Below the pieces are notes generated by a model, which worked only from the letters and a program-made list of their open reading frames with translations, was not told where the DNA came from and did not search any database. A program made the translations under genes and the position numbers. Of a stretch of 6,917 nt of DNA, positions 1 through 5,960 are shown one piece after another. The DNA comes from an uncultured Eubacteriales bacterium (GTDB taxonomy: Bacteria; Bacillota; Clostridia; Oscillospirales; Acutalibacteraceae): NCBI GenBank assembly GCA_900320925.1, contig ONUD01000009.1:1-6917 (forward strand), read 5' to 3'. How positions within the stretch are numbered: the stretch's first letter is position 1; each line of letters starts with the position of its first letter.

Positions 1-288
1 AAGGAGTGAACCTGTCCTTTGGGAGAGAAATGTCATGCTTTCACGGGCATTCAGAACAGGGTATTTTTTTGCAATGGTACGCATGAGTCCATATGCCGAC
101 AAAAAAGCAAACATTCCTACACAGACATTCATGCTTTCAAACAGGTAAAAGGCATGATACTCCGTCATGGGAAAAAAGCTGATGGGATAGCCTAACAGCC
201 GGTCTTTGGTAGAAAGACAATGGTAGAATACTAAAAAAATAATGGCAACGCCTTTGACGACCAATGTATCATTTTTTGAAAATTTCAT
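1..288 (-). CDS. Acyltransferase-3 family membrane protein, N-terminal part (runs off left edge)
   Basis: An open frame starts with ATG at 288-286 and runs without a stop through 96 codons to base 1, so the C-terminal part is outside the window. The start has a good ribosome binding site (GAGGTG at 299-294, 5 bases away) and lies 4 bases after the stop of the Stealth gene. The protein opens with a short polar stretch, then a hydrophobic helix (about residues 9-25: TLVVKGVAIIFLVFYHC) with His at 23. This matches the first helix of acyltransferase family 3, where a conserved His lies in or near the first helix. A second hydrophobic segment follows at about 54-70. Family members such as OatA and WecH are multi-helix inner-membrane proteins that transfer acyl, often acetyl, groups to extracytoplasmic glycans. 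At the end of this operon it probably O-acylates the exported polymer. Family assignment is fairly secure from the N-terminus; acyl group and acceptor are unknown. Confidence 0.8.
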   Translation of the reverse strand, partial: MKFSKNDTLVVKGVAIIFLVFYHCLSTKDRLLGYPISFFPMTEYHAFYLFESMNVCVGMFAFLSAYGLMRTIAKKYPVLNARESMTFLSQRTGSLL

Positions 289-292
289 GGAT

Positions 293-1282
293 TCACCTCT
301 CATAAGATGACTTTTTCGGCAGGAGTTTCTGAAAGCTTTGTTTGACTGCCGTGCTGGTCTGTGCAAAATCGGCTGTCATGGCGGTGTCATTCAGACAAAT
401 CAGCTTGTGCCTGCCCTGCTCCAGAGCGGTCAGTGCATCGGAAATGTCATTGCCTTTCAGGTGGTAGACACGTCCGATTTCTCTTCTTGGTACGGCAGTG
501 CCGGTACAAAGCTGCCAGTACTTGATGAGCCACTGATTGACATTCAGCCCGCTGCGGAAACGGCAGCGGCAGGTATCTTCCAGTGCTTCTCTGCACGCTT
601 CCCAGACTTCTCGATAGGTACTTTTCAGAAAGCTGGTGGGCAGATGGTTGTAGTGGAATCCGGGAAACCAGTCCCATGTACTGAGCATCAGGGTTTTGGC
701 ATTATTTTTAAAGCCGTTTTTGGGACTGAACCATTTGCGGCGGTTGGCACGAATCACGGCTTTGCTGTGGGGAAAGTGGTCATTGATTTGTTCAAGGTCA
801 GAGCCGTTAATATGTCCGGCACTGTCCTGCACAAAATAAATGCAGTTCAGTCCATAAGTATCACAAGGGTGTCCGTTTTGAAAAAAATCTTCTTCTTTTA
901 CAGGGGCAGTGATAAACATATCATCGTTAAAAAATACAAACTGCTCGGCAAGTCCCTCAATGCGGTGCAGGTTCAGTTCAATGGGATTGGCATTGAATGT
1001 CGGCAGGTACTCGTGGGGGATAAAATCCCTGTGATTGACAATGTGCAATTTTTCATGCTCTGTATTGAGCCATTTTGGGAGATGTCCCCATGTCACGAAA
1101 TGGATACGGTTCACCCACGGGGCAAACTGCTCCACACCTCGAAACCAGTACTGCAAATTGTCCCAGTCCCTAAAACGCACCTCGGTATTGCCGCTGACAG
1201 CCGTTTGGTCATACTGTCTTTTTTCGGCAAGCCAGTCAGGGTCACTGCCGTCCACCCATGTCAGTACAAAATCAATTCCCAT
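293..1282 (-). CDS. Stealth-family sugar-phosphate transferase (capsule/phosphoglycan synthesis)
   Basis: This 329-residue protein shows the conserved regions of Stealth proteins. CR1 is IDFVLTWVDGSDPDW at residues 3-17. CR2 spans about 36-124, from RFRDWDNLQYWFRG to the acidic FVFFNDDMFI. CR3-like sequence is HLPTSFLKSTYREVWE at 213-228, and a CR4-like CLNDT lies at 296-300. Family members (bacterial capsule phosphotransferases; the GlcNAc-1-phosphotransferase of animals is related) transfer a sugar-1-phosphate from a nucleotide sugar to a glycan hydroxyl, making phosphodiester links. No signal peptide or membrane helix is seen, so it should act in the cytoplasm. ATG at 1282 is chosen because AAGGAG (1295-1290) lies 7 bases upstream; an in-frame TTG at 1288 is too close to that site. 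It overlaps the preceding phosphotransferase gene by 11 bases. Family call is strong; the sugar transferred cannot be read from sequence. Confidence 0.93.
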   Translation of the reverse strand: MGIDFVLTWVDGSDPDWLAEKRQYDQTAVSGNTEVRFRDWDNLQYWFRGVEQFAPWVNRIHFVTWGHLPKWLNTEHEKLHIVNHRDFIPHEYLPTFNANPIELNLHRIEGLAEQFVFFNDDMFITAPVKEEDFFQNGHPCDTYGLNCIYFVQDSAGHINGSDLEQINDHFPHSKAVIRANRRKWFSPKNGFKNNAKTLMLSTWDWFPGFHYNHLPTSFLKSTYREVWEACREALEDTCRCRFRSGLNVNQWLIKYWQLCTGTAVPRREIGRVYHLKGNDISDALTALEQGRHKLICLNDTAMTADFAQTSTAVKQSFQKLLPKKSSYER

Positions 1283-2483
1283 TTCCAAGCTCCTTTATCG
1301 CCTGATAATTTCTTTCGCAGTTGTTGGTATCGTATAAGTCAAAGAATGCTTCATGACGCTGTAAGTAAGTGTCATGATTGCAGAAATGCTCACAGGCGGC
1401 TTGTTCCAGTTCGTCCAGTGCCGCTTCCAAAGTGGTGCATACCCTGCCAAAGCCGTCTGTTTCATAGTCAAAGTAGCCTTGTCCATACTGTCCCTTGCGG
1501 AAGTCCTCTGTATCAAACTGGTAGTACTGCAACCTTTTTTTCATATAGGCAAAATCCATGGCAATACTGGAAAAATCCGTTATCAGATAGGCAGACTCTT
1601 TGAGTAGTGTTTGCACATCGTATTCTGGAAAACTGGCTGTTGTGATACGGTCACTTTTGATTGAGAACTGTTCTAAAAAGCATTGCATATCCCTGTGGGG
1701 ATAGAACACCAACTGCAAGTCATGCTGTTCCAGTATATCTGCCAGTCTGTCACTCTGCAAAAAATCATTCCATGCCCGAAAATAGGCGGTATTTCTGAAA
1801 GATGACACGTCCTCGATGGCATATGATGCAGAGGTGGGGGAGGCAATCCAGCTTCGCCATGTCGGCATGAGCAGGACTTGTTTTGGTTTGATGTGAAAGT
1901 CATGCAGACCGTCCAGACGGCACAATCCAAGTTCCTTGACATAGCCCGCAGGATAGTGATAGGTGTCCGATACAAATCGCCATTCCCGATAGGTACTGCA
2001 TACGAACATCTTCATTTTGGTATTTTCATAGTACAGCCACGGCATATCATCTTTAATGATACCGTGCTGCAAAAAAATGCGTGTATTTTTCAGTATCCCA
2101 TGTACTTCCAGAAAATAGCACACGGCGGCATTGGGCTTGCCGCCTTTTTGGGAGCTGATATTTTTTTTGGCGGTAAGGTATAAGATCCAGTGCAGAAGTG
2201 TCCCGTAGTTGACCGTTGCACCTAAATCCTTTACTCGCTCGTAGTCTTTGGAATGTTTGCTGATAGCGTAAACGGTATCCTGTTCGGGATAGTGTTCACG
2301 GATATAGCGGTACAGCCAATAACCGTTATCTCTTGCTTCATTCCGATTGTCGCAAATCAGCCACAGGTCTTTGCGGAACAGTCGATAAATCAGTGCCGGC
2401 AGTACCGCCAGCAAAAACAGAAAAATATGTCCTATATCTCCGAGCCTGACACGCTGGAGCTTTTGCAATAATGTTTCTTCCAT
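1272..2483 (-). CDS. CDP-glycerol:poly(glycerophosphate) glycerophosphotransferase family protein (TagB/TagF-like)
   Basis: A 403-residue protein of the CDP-glycerol glycerophosphotransferase family, which makes or extends poly(polyol-phosphate) chains of teichoic acids and related capsules. Visible motifs: LQHGIIKDD at 138-146, PTWRSW at 207-212, YPHRD at 261-265, ITDFSS at 301-306 and YQFDTEDFRKGQY at 321-333. His140 and His263 correspond to the two histidines known to be needed in TagF. A hydrophobic stretch at about 17-36 could anchor the N-terminus at the membrane; members are peripheral on the cytoplasmic face. The size is that of a TagB-like or single-domain enzyme, shorter than bifunctional TagF with its extra N-terminal part. 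The start lies one base after the permease stop (TAAGATG) with no recognisable Shine-Dalgarno, so translation probably depends on re-initiation by ribosomes leaving the permease. Whether it is a primase or polymerase, and whether the donor is glycerol, ribitol or another polyol, is not decidable here. Confidence 0.93.
   Translation of the reverse strand: MEETLLQKLQRVRLGDIGHIFLFLLAVLPALIYRLFRKDLWLICDNRNEARDNGYWLYRYIREHYPEQDTVYAISKHSKDYERVKDLGATVNYGTLLHWILYLTAKKNISSQKGGKPNAAVCYFLEVHGILKNTRIFLQHGIIKDDMPWLYYENTKMKMFVCSTYREWRFVSDTYHYPAGYVKELGLCRLDGLHDFHIKPKQVLLMPTWRSWIASPTSASYAIEDVSSFRNTAYFRAWNDFLQSDRLADILEQHDLQLVFYPHRDMQCFLEQFSIKSDRITTASFPEYDVQTLLKESAYLITDFSSIAMDFAYMKKRLQYYQFDTEDFRKGQYGQGYFDYETDGFGRVCTTLEAALDELEQAACEHFCNHDTYLQRHEAFFDLYDTNNCERNYQAIKELGNGN
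1290..1295 (-). promoter_or_regulatory. Ribosome binding site that fixes the Stealth start
   Basis: AAGGAG on the minus strand, 7 bases before ATG 1282. It decides for the ATG against the in-frame TTG at 1288, which would be only one base from the site. It is embedded in the last codons of the upstream phosphotransferase gene. Confidence 0.8.
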
Positions 2484-2484
2484 C

Positions 2485-3366
2485 TTACAGCACGTCCGGC
2501 AGACGTTTTCTCAGCCTGTTGTAGTTGATGACCCCCAGCACCAGCACAAGGATAAATTCGATTCCAAAAATCAGGTTTTCATAATCGGGGTGATAGTAGC
2601 CCTCATAGAACCACTGGTTATAAATCAGTGCTTTGCGGTAGCCGTTGCAGAAGTAGGTCATGGGGTTGAACATCAGTGCCTTTTTAAAGAACAGATTGTC
2701 AATGTTGTAGGAATCAAAGCATACGCCTGATACCCAGAACAGACCTGACATAATGGTAACAATAAAGCTGTCTAAATCCTTGCTGAAGGCACTCATGGGA
2801 GCGAGTGACCATGTTAATGCCCAGTAGAAGATAAACATGGCAATGGCATAGCCGATAATCTGGATATTATACATATTCGGCATGAAGCCTGCAATCATCA
2901 GATACAAGTACGCAATGGAAAACAAAAAAATATGGATATAGAATTTTGACAGGGTGGTGTAGGTAGTGATGGCGGACACGGGAAAGGATAACTTATTGAC
3001 AAACTGCCGGTTGTCACGGATACACTTTGACCCTCTTGACACGCAGTCACTCATAAAGCACCATGGCAGAAAACCTACCATCACGAATACAAAGAAGGGT
3101 ATTTTATCATAAACGGGGCCTCTTGGGCCGCCATTCATGCCGATGGTAAAGGCGAACCAGTACACGAACAACTGAAACAGCGGTTTCATGACAGCCCAGA
3201 ACGGTCCTATGATAGCACCTTTATAGGTTTTTATCAGGTCATTTTTTGCAAGCATGAAAATTTGTTTGCCAAAGCCCCTGTGTTCTCTCGGTATCTGCAT
3301 GATACCGTCTATCATACGGGCAATGAAATTCTTTTTTTCATTGCTGATGATCATTACCTGTTCCAT
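2485..3366 (-). CDS. ABC-2 type polysaccharide/teichoic acid export permease (TagG/Wzm-like)
   Basis: A 293-residue integral membrane protein of the ABC-2 permease family, the transmembrane half of exporters that move lipid-linked teichoic acid or O-antigen/capsule chains across the cytoplasmic membrane. The N-terminal amphipathic stretch FMLAKNDLIKTYKGAIIGPF (37-56) leads into the characteristic GPFWAVMKPL (54-63), followed by about six hydrophobic segments near 56-76, 89-107, 137-160, 168-190, 199-216 and 266-281. Length is normal for TagG. ATG at 3366 is supported by GAGGAG (3377-3372) 5 bases upstream. The gene begins inside the end of the glycosyltransferase gene (29-base overlap) and is followed after one base by the glycerophosphotransferase. 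Its partner ATPase (TagH/Wzt) is not in the window. The neighbouring polymer enzymes fix the substrate class as a surface glycopolymer, but not its structure. Confidence 0.92.
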   Translation of the reverse strand: MEQVMIISNEKKNFIARMIDGIMQIPREHRGFGKQIFMLAKNDLIKTYKGAIIGPFWAVMKPLFQLFVYWFAFTIGMNGGPRGPVYDKIPFFVFVMVGFLPWCFMSDCVSRGSKCIRDNRQFVNKLSFPVSAITTYTTLSKFYIHIFLFSIAYLYLMIAGFMPNMYNIQIIGYAIAMFIFYWALTWSLAPMSAFSKDLDSFIVTIMSGLFWVSGVCFDSYNIDNLFFKKALMFNPMTYFCNGYRKALIYNQWFYEGYYHPDYENLIFGIEFILVLVLGVINYNRLRKRLPDVL

Positions 3367-4453
3367 TTTCTCTCCTCTTTTCTATGACACATCGTTTGAC
3401 CTCTTCGATTTCTTTCTGTGCAGAGCCGTCCCGTGTCAGTTTCCAGAACGGGAGCTGCAAAAGTCCCGTCAGTGTACCGATACCGTATGCTATGTGCAGC
3501 AAAAAGAATACCAGCGGGAGCAAGACCTGTACGGGGTGTTTGTTGGGGGCAGATACGATGGCAAGCACTGTCATGGCAATATCTGCCAATGCATAGAGTC
3601 CCAACAGGACAGCAAACGGCAGTACCATGACAGGAAGCTGCCATAAAATACCCGTTGCTGCCACTGCCAGACTGCATATCAGTGTCAGTACAAACAGGAA
3701 CGGCACAAAATGGAATGAGGACAAGCACTGATAGCATACACCCAAAGTCAGTCCTACCCATTTGCCGTTGCCGAATTTTTGGGCAAGCATTCCTGAAAGC
3801 GTATGGCGGATATGCTGATAAGAAATAATGTCACTGCTTTGACAGATACGGTACCCTGCCTTGCGGATACGGTAGTGCAGTTCATTGTCTTCGGTTCTGC
3901 CGAGATCCTGGTTAAAACCGCCGACTTTGGCAAACACTTCTCGGCGGTATGCTCCGTGGAACAGGGAGGAAACATAGCGTTTTCCCTCCTGCTTTCTTCT
4001 GTATCCTGCAATGGAGCTTCCGAACATCGAGCTTTCCGCTAAAAACAGCATTTCACGAAAGGGTGTCGGCTCGTCTATTTTGCAGGGTCTTGCCCCGCCG
4101 CAGACATTTTCACCGCTTTCGATGAGTGCCGCATTGTTGGCAATGAAGTTATCAGGGATTTCGGCATGGGCATCCACCCGTAGGATGACATCTCCGATGG
4201 CATTTTTGATGGCCGTGTTCCAGCCCGAAGCCTGATTGCTGCCGCTGTTGTCAAGGATCTGTATAGCAAGATAATCCTTTCGGTTTTCCTCGGCAAAGGA
4301 CTGAAAGATGGATTTGGTGTTGTCTTTGGAGCTGCTGTCTACCAAGACCAGTTCTGTTTGTGTTTTCGGGAAGCTCTGGGAACGCACCTGTTCCAGCAGT
4401 TTGCCGACAGTATTTTCTTCATTTCGGGCGATGATACAAAGTGAAACCGTCAT
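3338..4453 (-). CDS. Membrane-associated family 2 glycosyltransferase (ExoA-like)
   Basis: A 371-residue glycosyltransferase with a GT-A catalytic domain followed by membrane helices, resembling ExoA of succinoglycan synthesis. The fold opens with MTVSLCIIARNEENTVGKLL (1-20); nucleotide-binding Asp is at 39 (LVLVDSSS). The metal-binding motif is RVDAHAEIP at 92-100, the VDAH form typical of ExoA-type enzymes. An acceptor-side HGAYRREVF lies at 166-174 and the likely catalytic acid in GRTEDNEL at 185-192. Hydrophobic segments at about 247-270, 274-301 and 308-330 should hold it on the cytoplasmic face, next to a lipid-linked acceptor; a charged cytoplasmic tail follows. ATG at 4453 is preferred over the longer frame because a perfect AGGAGG (4465-4460) sits 6 bases upstream. 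The start overlaps the stop of the small upstream gene (ATGA). Donor and acceptor sugars are unknown. Confidence 0.9.
   Translation of the reverse strand: MTVSLCIIARNEENTVGKLLEQVRSQSFPKTQTELVLVDSSSKDNTKSIFQSFAEENRKDYLAIQILDNSGSNQASGWNTAIKNAIGDVILRVDAHAEIPDNFIANNAALIESGENVCGGARPCKIDEPTPFREMLFLAESSMFGSSIAGYRRKQEGKRYVSSLFHGAYRREVFAKVGGFNQDLGRTEDNELHYRIRKAGYRICQSSDIISYQHIRHTLSGMLAQKFGNGKWVGLTLGVCYQCLSSFHFVPFLFVLTLICSLAVAATGILWQLPVMVLPFAVLLGLYALADIAMTVLAIVSAPNKHPVQVLLPLVFFLLHIAYGIGTLTGLLQLPFWKLTRDGSAQKEIEEVKRCVIEKRRENGTGNDHQQ
3372..3377 (-). promoter_or_regulatory. Ribosome binding site of the export permease
   Basis: GAGGAG on the minus strand, 5 bases before ATG 3366, placed within the glycosyltransferase coding end. 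It supports the outermost ATG over the in-frame ATG four codons later, and hence the 29-base gene overlap. Confidence 0.75.
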
Positions 4454-4749
4454 AAGCTTCCTCCTGAAAATACTGTTCCGCATTCACAGCACCCAAACTG
4501 TACTTCCTTACTGCCCGAAAGCAGAGCGGCTGCTCCGGCAAGAATCTTGTCGGGGGCATGGTTGTGGCAGTCCGGACAGGCAACCGTTTTTTGAGTGAGA
4601 AAAAACGGTTCTGCCAAAGCCAGTTTAATAGCCTGTGCCGTTGCTTCATCACAGTCCTCGCCGTTGTCATCCAGCAGTTGCTGTATTTCCTGCACGCTGT
4701 GACAGCCAAGCAGTTGTGTTCTCAATTCTTCAATATCTGTCAGTGTCAT
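4450..4749 (-). CDS. Small four-cysteine protein, putative zinc ribbon, function unknown
   Basis: A 99-residue protein not assigned to a named family. Residues 1-48 look helical and acidic (LTDIEELRTQLL, then SVQEIQQLLDDNGEDCDEAT). The C-terminal half has a zinc-ribbon-like layout: CPDC at 58-61, a helical alanine-rich linker, then CCECG at 87-91, giving two CxxC pairs 25 residues apart. No signal peptide or membrane helix is seen. Two starts are possible. ATG at 4749 has GAGGAG (4768-4763) upstream at a rather long 13 bases. ATG at 4770 overlaps the previous stop (ATGA), adds seven residues (MRSSRTN) and has no clear binding site. The downstream glycosyltransferase ATG overlaps this gene's stop, so it is translationally embedded in the operon and is probably a real gene rather than a chance frame. 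It could be a metal-binding regulator or an accessory subunit; the helical start followed by a Cys-containing C-terminus also loosely recalls some peptide-precursor layouts, but that is weak. Confidence 0.7.
   Translation of the reverse strand: MTLTDIEELRTQLLGCHSVQEIQQLLDDNGEDCDEATAQAIKLALAEPFFLTQKTVACPDCHNHAPDKILAGAAALLSGSKEVQFGCCECGTVFSGGSL
4460..4465 (-). promoter_or_regulatory. Ribosome binding site that fixes the glycosyltransferase start
   Basis: A perfect AGGAGG on the minus strand, 6 bases before ATG 4453. It shows that translation starts at 4453 rather than at an upstream in-frame ATG (4483), and it lies inside the coding end of the small four-cysteine gene. Confidence 0.85.
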
Positions 4750-4762
4750 ATTCGTTCTGCTA

Positions 4763-4768
4763 CTCCTC
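4763..4768 (-). promoter_or_regulatory. Possible ribosome binding site of the small four-cysteine gene
   Basis: GAGGAG on the minus strand, overlapping the DUF6270 stop codon and 13 bases before ATG 4749. The spacing is longer than usual. Alternatively the ATG at 4770, just upstream of this site and coupled by ATGA to the DUF6270 stop, is used. Confidence 0.45.
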
Positions 4769-5948
4769 ATCGAACCGCAAAGGTAAAGTATTTTTTTCTC
4801 ATGATATGGTTCGTATCCTGCATCTTGACGCATATCCGGTAAAGGCCGGGATAATCGGGAGAATAGGGGATACTGCCGCCGTGCTTCACGCCGATCTCCT
4901 TCCATTGGGTGTCATTTTGATGTTTGGCATAGACATGGTACGTATACTTTTCCGTACCGCCCTTGGCATGGAGGGCAATGACCAGCGGCTGTCCGCAGCG
5001 TACCGTCTCCGAGGAGATGGCCGCCAGATTTTGCAGGTCATATACACCGTCGGCAGGCATACTGTAACGGGTACGAAGCAGTTCACTGTACACCTGATGG
5101 AGCCTTTGCAGCATTTGCTGTTCGATGTCCCTGTCCAGACCGCAGGCAATGACCTTGACCGATTCCAGAAAGTAGGTATAGCATTCCTGTACGTAATGCA
5201 GAGGGTTCAGTCCCCATTTATGATTGATGTTGCTCGGCACCTCCGCATCCGGAAATTTTATCACGTGTGCTTCGGGCAGGGCTTCTTCCAGGCGTTTATA
5301 GGCTTCCTTGAGCCATACATTGACAGCCGGTATATCAATGCACAGTATATCATGCGGATCCATTTTGTAAGCAGGCGTGAACATTTTGAGCGTACCGTCC
5401 TTGTCAAGATACCGCGGCATGGGGTACGACTCGATAATAATCAGCTTTTCCGCACCGATCCTTTCACGGAGCATCGCAGCATAATGGACAATATAGTCAA
5501 AAAACAGTTCCTTGTTTTCGGGAAAACGGAATTTCTCCAGCACCTCAAACGGGGCATTGTCCAGATAGTCGGGATTTTGCCGAAAGGCGGCCATGTTGGT
5601 GAGGTAGGTAAAGGCATCGGGGTCTGTTTCACCTTTCCTGCGTACTTTCAGCGTGAACGGTGCATACAGAACCCCCAGATCCACTACCGTATAATCAGCC
5701 TGTTCCTCGCAGAGATAGTCTATGACCTGTTTATTGGCATCCAGGACGGCACAGCGTTTGACATAGTTTCGGGAAAGGGGGAAATCCTCCTCGGTACAAA
5801 CAGATTCTTCCGTTACTTTGGGACTGCATATGGACAGGATACCGGCATTGGTGACACTTTTTCGGATATCGAATCCGCCGTCCCCCCGAAACATACCGAA
5901 CGTATCTCTTGCCACACAGCAGCCCATGGTATTGATGGTGGTTTTCAT
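4767..5948 (-). CDS. DUF6270 (SGNH-hydrolase-like) protein with C-terminal beta-sandwich domain, complete copy
   Basis: A 393-residue protein. Residues 1-300 match the DUF6270 pattern found in polysaccharide loci: TMGCCVARDTFG at 7-18, NYVKRCAVLDANKQVIDYL at 61-79, IIIESYP at 170-176, and NHKWGLNPLHY at 242-252. The first block is where SGNH-type enzymes carry the nucleophilic Ser and the last is where they carry the catalytic His; here the expected Ser position is Cys10. Residues 303-393 form a separate domain rich in aromatic beta strands (GGTEKYTYHVYAK, YPGLYRICVKM, KKYFTFAV), like Ig-type or triple-tyrosine sandwich domains. No signal peptide is seen. ATG at 5948 has GGAGGTG (5959-5953) just upstream, 12 bases after the stop of its paralogue. 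The role is unproven; adding or removing an ester substituent on the polymer is a reasonable inference. The family call rests on remembered motifs. Confidence 0.82.
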   Translation of the reverse strand: MKTTINTMGCCVARDTFGMFRGDGGFDIRKSVTNAGILSICSPKVTEESVCTEEDFPLSRNYVKRCAVLDANKQVIDYLCEEQADYTVVDLGVLYAPFTLKVRRKGETDPDAFTYLTNMAAFRQNPDYLDNAPFEVLEKFRFPENKELFFDYIVHYAAMLRERIGAEKLIIIESYPMPRYLDKDGTLKMFTPAYKMDPHDILCIDIPAVNVWLKEAYKRLEEALPEAHVIKFPDAEVPSNINHKWGLNPLHYVQECYTYFLESVKVIACGLDRDIEQQMLQRLHQVYSELLRTRYSMPADGVYDLQNLAAISSETVRCGQPLVIALHAKGGTEKYTYHVYAKHQNDTQWKEIGVKHGGSIPYSPDYPGLYRICVKMQDTNHIMRKKYFTFAVR

Positions 5949-5952
5949 GATG

Positions 5953-5959
5953 CACCTCC
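5953..5959 (-). promoter_or_regulatory. Ribosome binding site of the complete DUF6270 gene
   Basis: GGAGGTG on the minus strand, 4 bases before ATG 5948, filling most of the 12-base gap after the upstream paralogue. The gap is too short for a promoter or terminator, so the two copies should share a transcript. Confidence 0.8.
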
Positions 5960-5960
5960 G

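Noticed and set aside
338..1603. A 421-codon plus-strand open frame antisense to the Stealth and glycerophosphotransferase genes
   Set aside because: Both genes on the other strand carry full sets of family motifs. The plus-strand translation looks like low-information shadow sequence, with no ribosome binding site or domain that I can see.
4450..4905. A 151-residue version of the small four-cysteine protein starting at 4905
   Set aside because: The extra N-terminal part would lie in the coding end of the complete DUF6270 gene in another frame and has no ribosome binding site. Starts at 4749 or 4770 fit the junction.
5949..5960. A promoter or terminator between the two DUF6270 genes
   Set aside because: The gap is only 12 bases and is filled by the ribosome binding site.
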